The translations under genes and the position numbers were made by a program. Shown in pieces: positions 13,057 to 24,699 of a stretch of 64,000 bases of DNA (positions are counted from its first letter, which is position 1; each line of letters begins with the position of its first letter). Source of the DNA: Chamaea fasciata (lineage: Eukaryota > Chordata > Aves > Passeriformes > Sylviidae); contig JARCOQ010000002.1 in NCBI GenBank assembly GCA_029207755.1, positions 55,393,172 to 55,457,171 of the forward strand, in the 5' to 3' direction. The notes beneath the pieces are model-generated. The model did no database searches. It was not told the DNA's origin and saw only the letters and a program-made list of their open reading frames with translations.

Positions 13057-15203
13057 CTAGAGGTTTTTGGTGGCATTGGAGATGCCACATCAAGTCCTTT
13101 CTTCCTGTGTTTGGGACAGAGGTGGTGACATTCAGAAAAGTCAAGGCAAACAGTTGCTTTTGAATTTCAAATTACCTTTTCTGTTGAGATACTCTACAGA
13201 TGGTTCTGCCAGCGTTTCCTGTGACAATCTCCTATATTTAGAAATATACAGCTCCATCAAAAATGAAAGAATAGAACTTGGCCTTCTAGAGGGTGATTTT
13301 TTTTTTTTTTTTTTTTTTTGCATGTGAGAGAATTAAACAGATCCACATGGACAGTAAAATTCCTCTTTAGGCACCTGTGGCATTATACTCCATTCAATAA
13401 ACATTTTGCTTGTTTTACTGCCTGTTAAATGGCTGATCTGTAATGAGTAATTTTCTTTCATTTTAATGAAAAACAGAAAAAAATCTTAAAAAAACACAGA
13501 GAACTTAGCAACTTTATTCAAAAGTGAAATGCAGACCGAATCTCTGATACTGTACCTCCCATAAAGCAGTATAATCATGGTCATTTACTGTCCCAGAGCC
13601 TGCAAAATATGGCAGAGACATTACAGAAGACAAAGCCACAATTGTTACTGCAAAATTACTAAGACTTGTAGTCAGTAATCTCTGGAGGAGAAGAAAATGT
13701 GAAAGCCGAAGTCTTACATAGTATAAAGACTGCAATCTGGTGCCATTTTTTAAACCGGAACAGTTTGATGTAACAGTTCTCAAACTTTTTCACTGTTTCC
13801 AGCATGCTCCTGAATTCTCTTCCAGTTTCAACTGCAATCTTTTATTCCTGCTCCTGGCTGTGAATCCTGCTTTTGCAATGAAACTTCTCTTGCACTCACA
13901 GCCTTTACTGAGCTCTAATCCCATGTTTATGAGCCACTGTAGTTTTCACGAAGTATATTATTTTGCACATTCTGCTTTCCTTCATTTATAACTATCACCA
14001 GTCTTTTTAAGAAAGCTGCAAAAATGCATTAGAAATTACAGCACTCATGTAAAATCATTGTCACTTGACACTGTAAGAAGTACAAATTACATCTTTTGGT
14101 CTGCAAGGTGTCTGACAAGTCCAAGCTTCAGCAAATTTGGTCAGCACAGTCGAGGAAAAGGGATTGTCTGCACTGAAGTGATTGCTGTTTCCACTTTCTT
14201 TGTTAACGTTCCCATATCTGTAGCTCTTTGACATGGCAAGTCCTGCTGAGAGAGAAGTGCGAAGTGACTGTCAGCTGATGGCCCTGCATCAAAACAGACC
14301 AATTAGCAACATCCCCATCTGCTGCCTAGGTTCATGCTTGTTCCCAGCCTGTTCTGGGAGCCAGGAATTGAGCTGGAAGCTGTGGCCTTTATGCACAGCA
14401 GCAAGTGGTCAATTTCTTCAATGCTACATGTTGTCCAAAGAAATTCTTACAGAAGCTGGAGAACGGAAGTATTACCAGCACCTTTCTTACAGGAGCTAGG
14501 CTTTTTCTCTTAAGAGGTCACATCAGGACAAGCTGGGGGCCATTTAAGACAGCGGGTTGGAGTTGGTGGCAAAAAGAGAGCTTCTACCCTTGCACATCTG
14601 TACTGGGACAGAAACTGCCCTGTGTGGTGGAAGGAATCAATGTGCTGAATATCCTCTTCATTAGGTTAAAATCTTACAGCAATCTGACACTGGCAAAAAA
14701 ATGGACACTAATGAAAGCCTTATCCTGTATCTAGCAGAGTACTAAATCCTTAGAACTTTGGATTTATGATACGGGGCCACCAACTACTGGGTAAACTAAA
14801 CTGAGAAAATATTTGCACACATTGACGTGAAAACACAGTCTGCTAGAGCAGGTTTGCCTGCTAATCTCAAAATGTATACCGCTTTTATTGTCATAAGCTT
14901 CTTTGTGGCCCACTGTTACCCCCTTTTACAAGTCATGATTCCACAAATGGCAATAGGGTTCTTTACCTGTGTTTTGTGATTTTATATTTCAGAAGCCTCT
15001 CATCTTAAGAGCTGTCTGAAAAGCTTGCACAGCAACTCCAGTGTTCCCAGTCCTTTCCAACACAACTCCAAAATGGAGTTGCATTGCCTGAAATTCCTGT
15101 ATGTGTCTGTTGCCAAAACTCCTACTCCTGAGGACTATATCAAAATCCTACCTTGGGGTCCAGGAGTGAAGATGGGACTCTGCAGTGAGAGTTGTCTGAT
15201 TGT
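13057..15203. other. Intergenic DNA with T23 tract
   Basis: It contains a primer-binding-site-like TGG sequence (13068-13085), a T23 run (13297-13319), and a segment from 13774 beginning 'cagttctcaaacttttt' that resembles a hAT-type terminal repeat (weak). The rest has no recognisable gene or repeat. Confidence 0.5.
13297..13319. repeat. Poly-T tract (23 T)
   Basis: Twenty-three consecutive T between 'agagggtga' and 'gcatgtgagag'. No associated retrocopy was recognised. Confidence 0.9.
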
Positions 15204-15334
15204 TTGCCCTTCTGATCAGCTGGTTAGATCATGGTGCTAAAGTGCTAAGGTTGTGGGTTTAATCCCTATATGGGCCATTCATTTAGGAGTTGGGCTTGAG
15301 CTGATCCATGTGGGTCCCTTCCAACTCTGTGAAA
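15204..15334 (+). mobile_element. SINE with tRNA-Ile-like head and CR1-like tail (TguSINE1 type)
   Basis: The head (about 15204-15277) reads as a decayed tRNA-Ile. 'cagctggttagatcatggtgctaa' corresponds to the D-arm and anticodon region, and 'gtgggtttaatccc' is a B-box/T-arm (B-box core about 15256-15266), followed by an acceptor-like 'tatgggcca'. The tail (about 15285-15334) reads as a CR1 3' UTR: 'gagttgggcttgagctgatc', 'gtgggtcccttccaactc', then a remnant of the 'tctgtga' end. A tRNA-Ile/CR1 chimera is the known design of the CR1-mobilised SINE of passerine birds, which points to the host. The A box is degenerate and the copy is old, so it is not expected to be a functional tRNA gene. Confidence 0.85.
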
Positions 15335-17665
15335 TCTACATCTGTGTCAAGAGATGTTTTCCAACTTCTTATATTTTTAGAATGTAAAATCACTCCGTGA
15401 GGCACAGGTAAACACAATCTTCACTGGCAGGAGATAAAGCTGAAGCCCAAGAAGCTGTAACTTGCTCTCATGTGGGTTCCATTTGTAGCAATAAAAGCCC
15501 CGATGACCTGCATTCCCATCATTGCCTGCTTATCTGTTTCTTACTGGGTGAAAACTAACGTGATATACATATTTTATGACAAGTCAAACTGAAGGCGAGC
15601 ACTTTCATGTGGATTTGCATCTGCTGGGGTTATGTTACATTTAAGAAGAACTTTTGTTCATGCGTTTTCCTCCAAAGGGGCACTAACAGCCACTCTGCTT
15701 TTTTTGTGACGCACTTGACATAATTGTATATTTTTGCAACTGTTTCCCCTTTGCCAGATACTGTGATTGCACTAGTCTCTTTTTCTTAGGAAATCAGACT
15801 AAAATAGCGCTACACCCAATTTTGCTTTTTCAAGCAAATTATCGAGATACATTAAAAGCAATAATAAAAATAATATCTCTGGCAGTTCCTTTCTACAGTG
15901 AGTCCAGTTTGACCCCAGAGGAGATGCCAAGACTGCTTTGTGTACCTAAAAGTAGCACATGTCACAGTTCGTGTGGTTTTCTGAGGCATAAGCCAGAGAG
16001 TCAAATCTTGGTCCTGGTGTCAATCAGGAAAAATATTGAACTATAAGAAAGAAATTGGCCTGTAACATCTTTGTCTGTCTGTATACCTCTTCTGTCAGGG
16101 CTGTTTACATTTTCTACTTTGTTTAATAGTAGGAACTGGAGTGGGTGGAAGGGAAAAAACCCATCATGATTGGCTGTTCTTTTTCTAACAGAAAATTATT
16201 TGGGAGGGATTGGAGAAGCTCCCTTCTTCTCTCTGAGAAGTCTCATCCTTAATTTGTCCTCTGGGATGGCTGCATCTGGTTCAGCTTAGCTGTATCCGTC
16301 TTCAGTATCGACCCTTAATCCAGTTTCACATGTCTGCTGGAATCCTGCCTTTTCCCCCTGGCTTGCATCTTGCAATTTTTCTTTCTTCTACTACTCTTAT
16401 TTCATCTTAGACTTGTTTGCTTTATGGAAACTCCTTTAAATCATTCCAAGATCCAAGAAGTATGCTAGCCACAGTCATGTTGGCTTGATTTCTTTGTTGT
16501 TTTAATGCTACTTGCAGTAGCTGTACTGCACAGTCAAACTGTGACACTGATCAAAAGCAAAAGAGAGCCAGTAGATGGCACCATTTATTATATTATAGAA
16601 GATTCACAGCCAGGTTTAAGGGTTTTCCCCATTTGAACCTGGTTGTGAGTAAAACATAAATCAACCCTCCATTTTCAGAGATGTTACTTACAAGCTTAGC
16701 AGAGACCTCACTTTATATCCTTTCCCAGAGCTTCCTGGGAAGGACTCGGTGGTAATGCCTTAAATGGAAAAACATTTTAGAAACAATAATGGAACTAGAG
16801 GTCAATAGGATACAGCCCAAGGGAGCTTTCTTCTGTTTTGCTCTTAAAACACACCCCGTTGCTGGTGTACTTTTTTAATCCTATTAAATAACAGATTTAT
16901 TTTGAGGCATATATCCAAACCCAAAAACTTCAGAAAAGAATCAAGCAATGGTCAATTACAAACATGGTTTAGCTCTTCTGTAATAATGAATAATTGTATT
17001 TTATTGCAACATATAGCAGCTGTTATCTGGGGCTCTCAAGAGTGCTTCAGAACACTAATGAAGTGTGCCTTGTAACACCTCTGCCAGATAGGGAATAGTA
17101 ATTCCCCAGGAGTCCCACTGACCTTGGTGACTGCTTGCATGGTCCCATGTATCTGAGAAAGACATACTCATGTAAGCAAAGAATACAGAACCAGGAGTAA
17201 ACAGTGCAATGTATTTTATGCCATTTCAAGTATTTATTTTTCCCAAAGGGAAAAAAAAAAAAAAAAAAGAGAAAAGGAAGTAGTTTCACCTTTCAGGAGT
17301 TAGCCTCTGCAGCATTTTTGGTGGGGGATCAGACTGCTTGCTTGAAGGTTAGCTCCAAGTCTTCAATTGATAGTGCATGCACTTTGTATGCTTCAAAGAC
17401 AGATTTAGTGACTTCAGCATCATTTACTATTAGAGGTTAAAAGCTGTTGCTCTTTCTAATCTCCTGCTGCACAGCCAATGTAATTTTAATACTGTGTGCT
17501 GTAGAAAAGGAAAGAAATGTAATGCTAAAACATTTAAAAAGATATATTTTTCCATCTTTATTTTAAGTTATGAAAACTGGCTGCAAAAAGCTAGTAAGTG
17601 TTTCCAGTCAATGATAGTTTCCTGGCATCAAAAGATTCTGAAAATGAAACGAAACATCCAGCAGG

Positions 17666-17711
<46 letters not shown>
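17666..17711. repeat. Poly-A tract (46 A)
   Basis: Forty-six consecutive A between 'cagcagg' and 'gccctacac'. It is long enough to be a retroposon tail, but no mRNA-like body or flanking target-site duplication was seen, and bird CR1 does not make poly-A tails. A simple expanded homopolymer is the plainest reading. Confidence 0.9.
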
Positions 17712-17712
<1 letters not shown>

Positions 17713-19996
17713 CCCTACACACCAAAGGAGAAGACAAAGAAAAAGAGAACAACTTGGATTTTCTATATTTATCTCTGTGTTATGTGTATCCGCTTCACTG
17801 GGTTGTCAATTTTAATTGGACTGCAACCTACTGTAGCTGGGTTCTCACTGGTTCAATTAAAAAATCTTGTTGCTACTTTTTTCCCCTATTAGTCATAAAT
17901 AGGAGTATTGTAGGAGTAATAATGTTACTCCAGTGTCCTGGCAGAATGCCAGGTAATTATATTACACCTATGGAAATTTCAGTTGCCAATTCAGCTGAAC
18001 ATGTTAGTCTTTATTTTCCATTCCTGATCATCACATTACATAGCACTGCTGCGTATTGCTGAAGACTCACCCTACCTGTGGCTGCATTATATAGTGATGG
18101 CTGAACTAAGGAAAAAAAGCCAGAATATCTCCTCCTAGTAAAAATCTAGACTTTTACAACATCAAAGTGCCATGTTGGGGTGAGAGATGCTTGAATTAAG
18201 GATTATTTGATGGAAGTATACATGGAAAATGTGGATGGATTATACAGACAGTTAATGGCTTGTAGAAACTTTGAATAGTGATGTTGTTATGACAAAGAAC
18301 AGTGGAAGGACTTTATAGTCCCACTTAGGGAGATCTTCGCAGGCAAGGTAGGTCAGGCTGAGTCTTTGACTTGAAGAATGGTCTAGTTTGGGAAAAATAA
18401 TCCTTTAACAGCCTATCTGATGGGATTGCACAAGGACTACTTATCACCTAAGGCAAAAAGAAGAGGGACAGATGAGGAAAAAATGGTGATAGTGCCCTCA
18501 GAGAAGAGTATCTGAAGATAGTAACTTTATGCATAATTTTCTGCAAAGATGTCTCTATGAACAGTTTAAGAAAAAATGAAACAACAACAAACCTTCCTCC
18601 CCTATCCCCCAAGTGCAAAAATCAGGAGTAGCCTACTGAAATTGAATCTTGCAGAATGTTTACATTTGCCAGTTTTGAAAATTACCTGTGGTGTTGTTGA
18701 AAAAATGGATATTTGCCCACAAAATAATCAGTACCTACTTAACTCGGTATTTATTGACATTAATATGAGAAAAATTGAACAAGTCTGTACTTGGAGTACA
18801 CCCCCTTCCTCCTGATCAGGAATTAATATCTGGATAAGAATTGAGAACAAAGATTATGCCTGCTTGGAGTGACTTCTAAGTACAAAATAAGTAGAAGAGT
18901 GATAAAGTATAGTAGGCATTCATGAGATCAGCAGCAAAGAGACAGAATAAAGGTCAAAATACCAACCTCTTTTGAAAAATCTCTGATGCCAGGAAGGTGT
19001 GTTCTGACTCAAAAGGCAGAGAGGTATCTTAATTCTCACAGACATTTGATGATGATTTGGAACCTACCTGTGACTTATACCCTGAAGACATCTGCAGATT
19101 ACAAACATTCTTAGTTTTTGCTCAATTAATGAGGAAACTGCATTTTTGAATTTGTCAGTCTGCTTGTATTGACACACTCTCTCTGAGTTTACTGGGCTTA
19201 TGTAGTGTTGCCTTGTGAACCATCTTTATATTTTTTCGTGTGGGATTATAAAAACCTCGTTCAGCAGACTTTTCCTTATCTAAGTCAGAGTGATTATTTT
19301 GAGAAGCCTCTTTGAGGTAACTGGAGTTTCAGCGGAACTGGCCACAGGGTGGAAAATCATTTATGTGACCAATGAAGTGAGCTTCATGATGATTATCCTG
19401 CTTCCCATACGAGGTGGTTTTGAATTCTCCTAGATTTAATTTTTCACACTTAGGAGAGGAACACAGTTGTTTTCATTTTCTGATAGTGATTGGAAGATGA
19501 AAACCAAGCTTCAGGGCCAGTGGCAGTTCCCAGGACTGGCAGCATTAGCTCACGTACCCGATCATATGGCAGCGATGCAATCTGTTAGCATACGGTACAC
19601 GGGGAACTGTCAGGTCTGTAGCAATCCAATTAAATTACATGGTTTCTAAAGCTAGATGATTTGAGAAAGCTTAAAACAGAGTTAACACTGTGCTGGCTCA
19701 ACGGCTGTGTCAATTATCTGGTTGGACGTGCTTGTAGCTTTGCCTGCTGAAGCATGTAGAGTTTTTTTTCTCCCCTTCTTCCCTAAAGCAAGACCAGGCA
19801 GAACACATTTAAGAGTTAATTATTTCCTACCTTTATTCTTATTTATTGAATGAGAATCTATATATATATTTGAAAGAAATAGTTGTATCACATAGGAAAA
19901 ATCCCTGACAGAATAAATGGATTGCATAATGCATTTTTCAGACTTTTTCTGAAACTGAAATACTGAAATTCCTTTATAATAGCTGAAGTGGCATTA

Positions 19997-20023
19997 ATTT
20001 GCATGGAGGTCACTATTTGACCT
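19997..20023. promoter_or_regulatory. Octamer plus inverted AGGTCA half-sites (candidate enhancer motifs)
   Basis: A canonical POU octamer ATTTGCAT (19997-20004) is followed two bases later by AGGTCA (20007-20012), five bases, then TGACCT (20018-20023). This is a perfect inverted nuclear-receptor half-site pair (IR5). The motifs are visible directly. Function is not shown, and IR5 is not a common high-affinity arrangement. Confidence 0.3.
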
Positions 20024-21665
20024 TTGCTGTGGGAAGCCTACATGTTTCTTGTCAAAATCTTCCTTCTAACCTTTAGTTTCAGATATCTGCCTGCATTTCT
20101 TTGCACTGTTCCCATTATCTTTGTATCTGAAATGTGTGAGACAGAAAAGGAAAGTGGCTTTGTGGCATAGCTCTCTATTTTTTACAGCATCTCTTTTTGT
20201 GGCAAGTTAATCAAAAGCCCTGTGTGAATCCCTCTCTGACCTCAGCTCTCCATCCTGCCCAGGTATTCAAGGACTTGCAGTCAGGTAACCCTATCACACT
20301 CTTGCTGCAGGTTCCCCAGAGGTGCGTGTGCTTCACTTTTTGTCTAGTAATTTGAACAAGGGGCAGCTTTACCTGCTTTGTGGGAAATAGGCAAGATTAC
20401 CGTACTTCTCAGAACTCCGTTTCTCTTCAGTCAGAGGGATTGTCCACTCACAGAAAAATTACCTAGCTCCCCCTTGCTGAAAAGCCTAAGGAAAGAAAAG
20501 AGTCACTCACTGAACACTAACAGCACCTGGCCTTCTTTGTCTTACTGGGAAATTAAAATCAATTTTAAACAAAAACACTCTGCTGCCAGGCCTGAGAAGC
20601 AAAATCATAGTTGTGACAAAATAGATAATAAAATTAATACTGCCTTTACTGGGAACACTATTTCAGCCCACATACATTGATCTGAGAAATTACCACCTTG
20701 CTCTCATCTCCAGCCTCAGAGCAGGAGGCAGGAGAGCTGGCTGCATCTGTGCAGGAGTGAATACAATGCAACATGTTATGTTTCAGGAAAGGTGAATTGC
20801 AAGAAGAAAGGAAAATTCACAAAATAAAGCCAAAGATGGAGGAGCAGAGTGGCTGCACACCTGCTTTGACTCCTAAGCCCAACCTAGCTCTCCAAAGGTT
20901 CCTCAGAATTTAGCACCACCAGAGTTGGTAGAATCGTTCAATGTAATGGAGAACACATCTTACTCTTGTATGCTGAATTGAACACTGATGGAAAATGAAC
21001 TGTTTGTCTCAACAGTTTAGTTGGCATGAGCATTCCCATCAGCTCATGTCTTACAGAAGACATTCTGCTAAATTCAGAGGTTAGCTAAGTCTGGCCTTCT
21101 GTGAAGAATAGACCAATATTGGTGTGGATATTGGTGGCTGGCTTTTGCAATGATTTTGAAGTGTTGAACCATGGACTGCTTGTTTCTCAATTGCTCCATT
21201 CCGTTTTTGGTATCAAGATATTTATCAATACATGTTGATACATTGCCTCCTAGTATTTTGTTTGCCAGCCAACAAAGCTGACTCAGTCAAGACAGACACA
21301 TGCATGCTTTCCAGTACAGAAATTACGTTCTCAGAACAAATTCAAGTCTTCTGCTGTGAACTTGAGTACAACATCATATGTAGAAAGCAAGGGTTGAAAA
21401 AAAAATATAACAAAAATGGACCATCTGCAGTCACTGGCAAAACTCCCGAGGGAAGAGAAAAAGGAATCAGGAAAAATTTAAAATGCAGTTTTCTCTTTTA
21501 CTGTGTTTCTAATCCCATTTTCTTGGCTTCTCTTTGTCTTTCTTTGTTGCTGTTTGTCGCTAGCCTGCATGTTCTCGAGGCTTTATAATGCTTCATCTTA
21601 AGGGGGAACCTGGAGAGCATATTTTCCCTGCTAACAAATAACCTGGATCTTTTTCATCACTGAAG

Positions 21666-21823
21666 CCAATCAGAGGCGGGAGATTACAGTTGGCAGAGGG
21701 CTGAGATTTGCCTATTAACAGCGCAGTTATTGAAGAATAGCTGTCTTGCGTTTAGACCAAACTGTGCCCTCTGATTCGCCAGCACCAGCTGCCAGCCAAT
21801 GAAGAGGAGGGATTCAAAGGTCA
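21666..21823. promoter_or_regulatory. CCAAT-containing candidate regulatory module
   Basis: CCAATCAG (21666-21673, NF-Y-type) is directly followed by a GC-box-like GAGGCGGGAG. A second CCAAT lies at 21796-21800, and a CAAAGGTCA nuclear-receptor-like site near 21815-21823. The block is less AT-rich than its surroundings and lies about 2-3 kb upstream of the CpG island. It could be an upstream promoter or enhancer; this is inference. Confidence 0.3.
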
Positions 21824-24153
21824 GATTTTTTAAAATTTTTCTTTTTTTTTTCTTTAAAGAGAGAACTGTGTAGTACTAATGATATTAAGTCAGATAGGGG
21901 ACCCTGCATGCAGGAAGTGAAGAAAGCGGAGTGAACCTGCTTGGCTGTGGCTCCGTCACAGCAGGGCCCTTGTGCCCTCTTGTTGGCTCCGATGAGTTTC
22001 CCTGCCTAATGTATCATATTGTATATATTAAAGTTTCAGCTTTACAGTTCTATTTCCATTAGGGGAAGATTGCCCGTGAGCCTCTTAGTGGATAAATAGG
22101 AATTTACAGCTTTCAAAAATTCTCTTAAAGCTTGCAGGATCCACAGAAGAAGGAATTACACATGACTATTTTTGAAGCTTTAAAAGGTCCAGAGGGCCTA
22201 ATTGTGCTCTCAGATATGTCTGTGCAGCTCTGATTGAAGTCTTGGGATATAATGCATGCTTATGCGACAGCTAAAATGAGTTCTTTTTTAAATTAAAAAA
22301 AATAATCCTTCAGTTATTAAAAAATTAGACTATAAAGTCTCCAGGGTCAAGCCAGCAACTTCCCAAGAGCTATTCAAAACATAACAAAGTGAGGTCTTGG
22401 CAGGAACTCATCTCTGTACCAACCTGCAAATAAAACATAAATGCTGAACATAGTAGTGAATTACAGTAAAGACAGTAACACCTTCTTCTGCAGATTTCTG
22501 CATCTGTGTTTGTGTGCTTGCAGTTGTCCAGGCAGTTCTGTGGCAAGGAAAAAGGGGACAACCCAAAATTGCAATAATGAAATACCCTTAACAAGTGTGT
22601 TCATGCTTCATTCAGTTACATTAAACAAGACGAATACTGGCATAAATATTTTCTTTTACCTTTGTTTTATATCAACCAAAGCTTATGCAACTGACAAGAG
22701 GAGTGTGGTTAAACCTTGTTGTGTTGTTATCTGTGAGTGTTTCTAAGTACAATTGCATTCAGTGTTAGGAGAAAGATATGAGGAAGCAAATTTAACACAG
22801 CCAAAGGCAATACAGTTCAGAAATATATTCAGACCCTGAAGTTTGTGTGGGTTTTTTTAACTAGTCCTTGATTTTGCAAGCTGGTTTACACTACAGGTGA
22901 AATACAAATTGTGCAAAAATTTCCCCACAGGATTTCTGTGTGTTTTTCAAAAGGTGCTTGCTTAGGGGTGAAGGGGCTTAGGGCCTGGGCTTTAAAAGAC
23001 TGAAAAGTTGTGTTTTACTGTAAATAACTTAGAAGAGGAATCCCAAGCTATAATTACATCTTACTTTCATCAGGGCTACATTTAACAGAAATTCTTCCAG
23101 CAACTTTTTCTTTATTCAGCTATCTACCACTAAAAAGCAAAGCAAGAACCAGTCAGTAAATAAGTAATCCACATCTGCACAGCTGGATCAAGAGTGGCTC
23201 TTGCTCCTTACCTAAATCAGTGCATTAATTTCTTTATTTTGTCCTCCATGTGTGTCCTTGTGTTGCTCGGTATAATATGTGTCAGTATTATTTGTTGTCA
23301 CTTCTCAAACTAAAGCTGTGACACTAACCCTGCCAGCCAAGGGAAAAAAAACTACACACAGAGGCAACACAAGCCAGTATTGTTTAAATCAGATGAGCCC
23401 AGTGGCGTGGAAATTGCTTCTGTTGCATAAGTGTGCTCACTGGTAGACCCAAACTGATGGGCTGGTAAGCATACATAATTAGCCCAACACCTGTGGATGT
23501 AATTCCATACTGCTTCGGTGAAAGAAGTACTGTAGAAAAAAAATAGACAAGGAGATCATTCTATCAGACTTTCTTCCTACCACTGGAAATCATAGATGCC
23601 GTGTGCAATATTTAATACCTGATGTTAGTTTCCACCTTTCAGCCACAGCCACTTTTCACTTGCCAGCTAATCGTCATCTAGAAGTGTGCTGAAACACACT
23701 GTAAATGAGCGTACAAAGGCTTTCTCTGGCACTAAATCACAACCGTCTCTACAGAGAGGAAAGGGACTGCTTACAGCAGCCCGGCAGGGTAATTCAGACC
23801 GGGAAAGATGCAGGTTTTTTCCTTTGAAGTAGCAGGAAGAGTTCAGATTAGCCAGCACTGTCCTTGGGAGCAGAAGGGCAGCTGCAAAAGCCTTCCTTAA
23901 CTCTCTGCTCAGACGAGGCGTTCAGCGGCCTCTCTGGGAGCAGCGCTTGGCTCTGGGGAAGCACTTGTTGCTGCCAGCACCCCTGGGCCCAGCGCCTTGT
24001 CCTGGGAGGAGCTGTCCTCGGCCACTTACCCCGTGGCTGGGATGAAAAGGTGAGGTTGGGTGCTCTTGCCACACTTGAGGGTTGTCTCCTGCCCGGGAGA
24101 TGAATAAGCAAAAAACCAGACACTCTAGCTAAGGGTGTTGCCTAAAAGGTACG

Positions 24154-24173
24154 CCTTTAGCCACGGCTAAAGG
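24154..24173. repeat. Near-perfect inverted repeat, 9-bp arms
   Basis: The arms cctttagcc (24154-24162) and ggctaaagg (24165-24173) are separated by two bases. The 20-base block is palindromic except for the central dinucleotide. It lies at the upstream edge of the CpG island and could be a dimer-binding site. Confidence 0.6.
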
Positions 24174-24595
24174 GGTAGGTGGAAGCCTCGTAGATAAGAC
24201 ATGCAACTACTCCTCACGGGAGGACTCCCAAAGAAAGCACCGATCCCGTCGGATGGGGTGCAGCTCACCAAGCTCCACAGGCTGCTGTGCGTAGCACAAG
24301 GGGCGTTTGAGGTGGGGAAGACCTCGGGGAAAACTTGCGGCAGGATGCTCAGCTCGGCGTGTCTGGAGCTCGCACCGCTCCCGCCCCGGCCCCCGCGGCT
24401 CCGCAGGGCCCGCTCCCCGCCGCCCACCCACGGCCGGTTCCCCGCCCCTCCGGCGGAGCGGGCTGCGCTCCCCGCGGCTGCGGCGGGGCTTCACCCCGCT
24501 TCGTGCGGCCCCAGCGCCCGCCCCGGGGGCCGCGCCCGGCACCTCCCCGGCGGAGCCGCTGTCCCCGGGACGCCGTGACGGCTGTGCGCTCCCCG

Positions 24596-24652
24596 CCCTT
24601 CTCACCGCCCCTCTCCCCTTTCCTCCTCCTCCTCTTCCTCCTCCTCCTTCGG
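24596..24652. repeat. Polypyrimidine (CCT/CTC) tract
   Basis: An almost pure C/T stretch dominated by CCT repeats within the CpG island. Mirror-like purine/pyrimidine tracts such as this can form triplex DNA and are often found at CpG-island promoters. Confidence 0.7.
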
Positions 24653-24699
24653 GAGCCTTGCCTCCCCTGCACACCTGCCTTGCCATTTGTCGGCGGCTT

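Larger units (their letters stand above)
15335..23860. other. Intergenic DNA upstream of the CpG island
   Basis: About 8.5 kb without a recognisable exon. It contains an A18 run near 17251, a 46-base poly-A tract (17666-17711), a T/C-rich stretch near 21838 and two motif clusters listed separately (19997-20023, 21666-21823). GC content rises after about 23.7 kb towards the island. Confidence 0.55.

Noticed and set aside
15204..15277. Functional tRNA-Ile gene
   Set aside because: The acceptor and anticodon arms do not pair well, the A box is degenerate, and a CR1-like tail follows directly. It is a SINE head.
17494..18062. Open frames of 132 and 154 codons through the poly-A tract
   Set aside because: The length comes from an uninterrupted Lys run encoded by A46, and the flanking residues show no domain.
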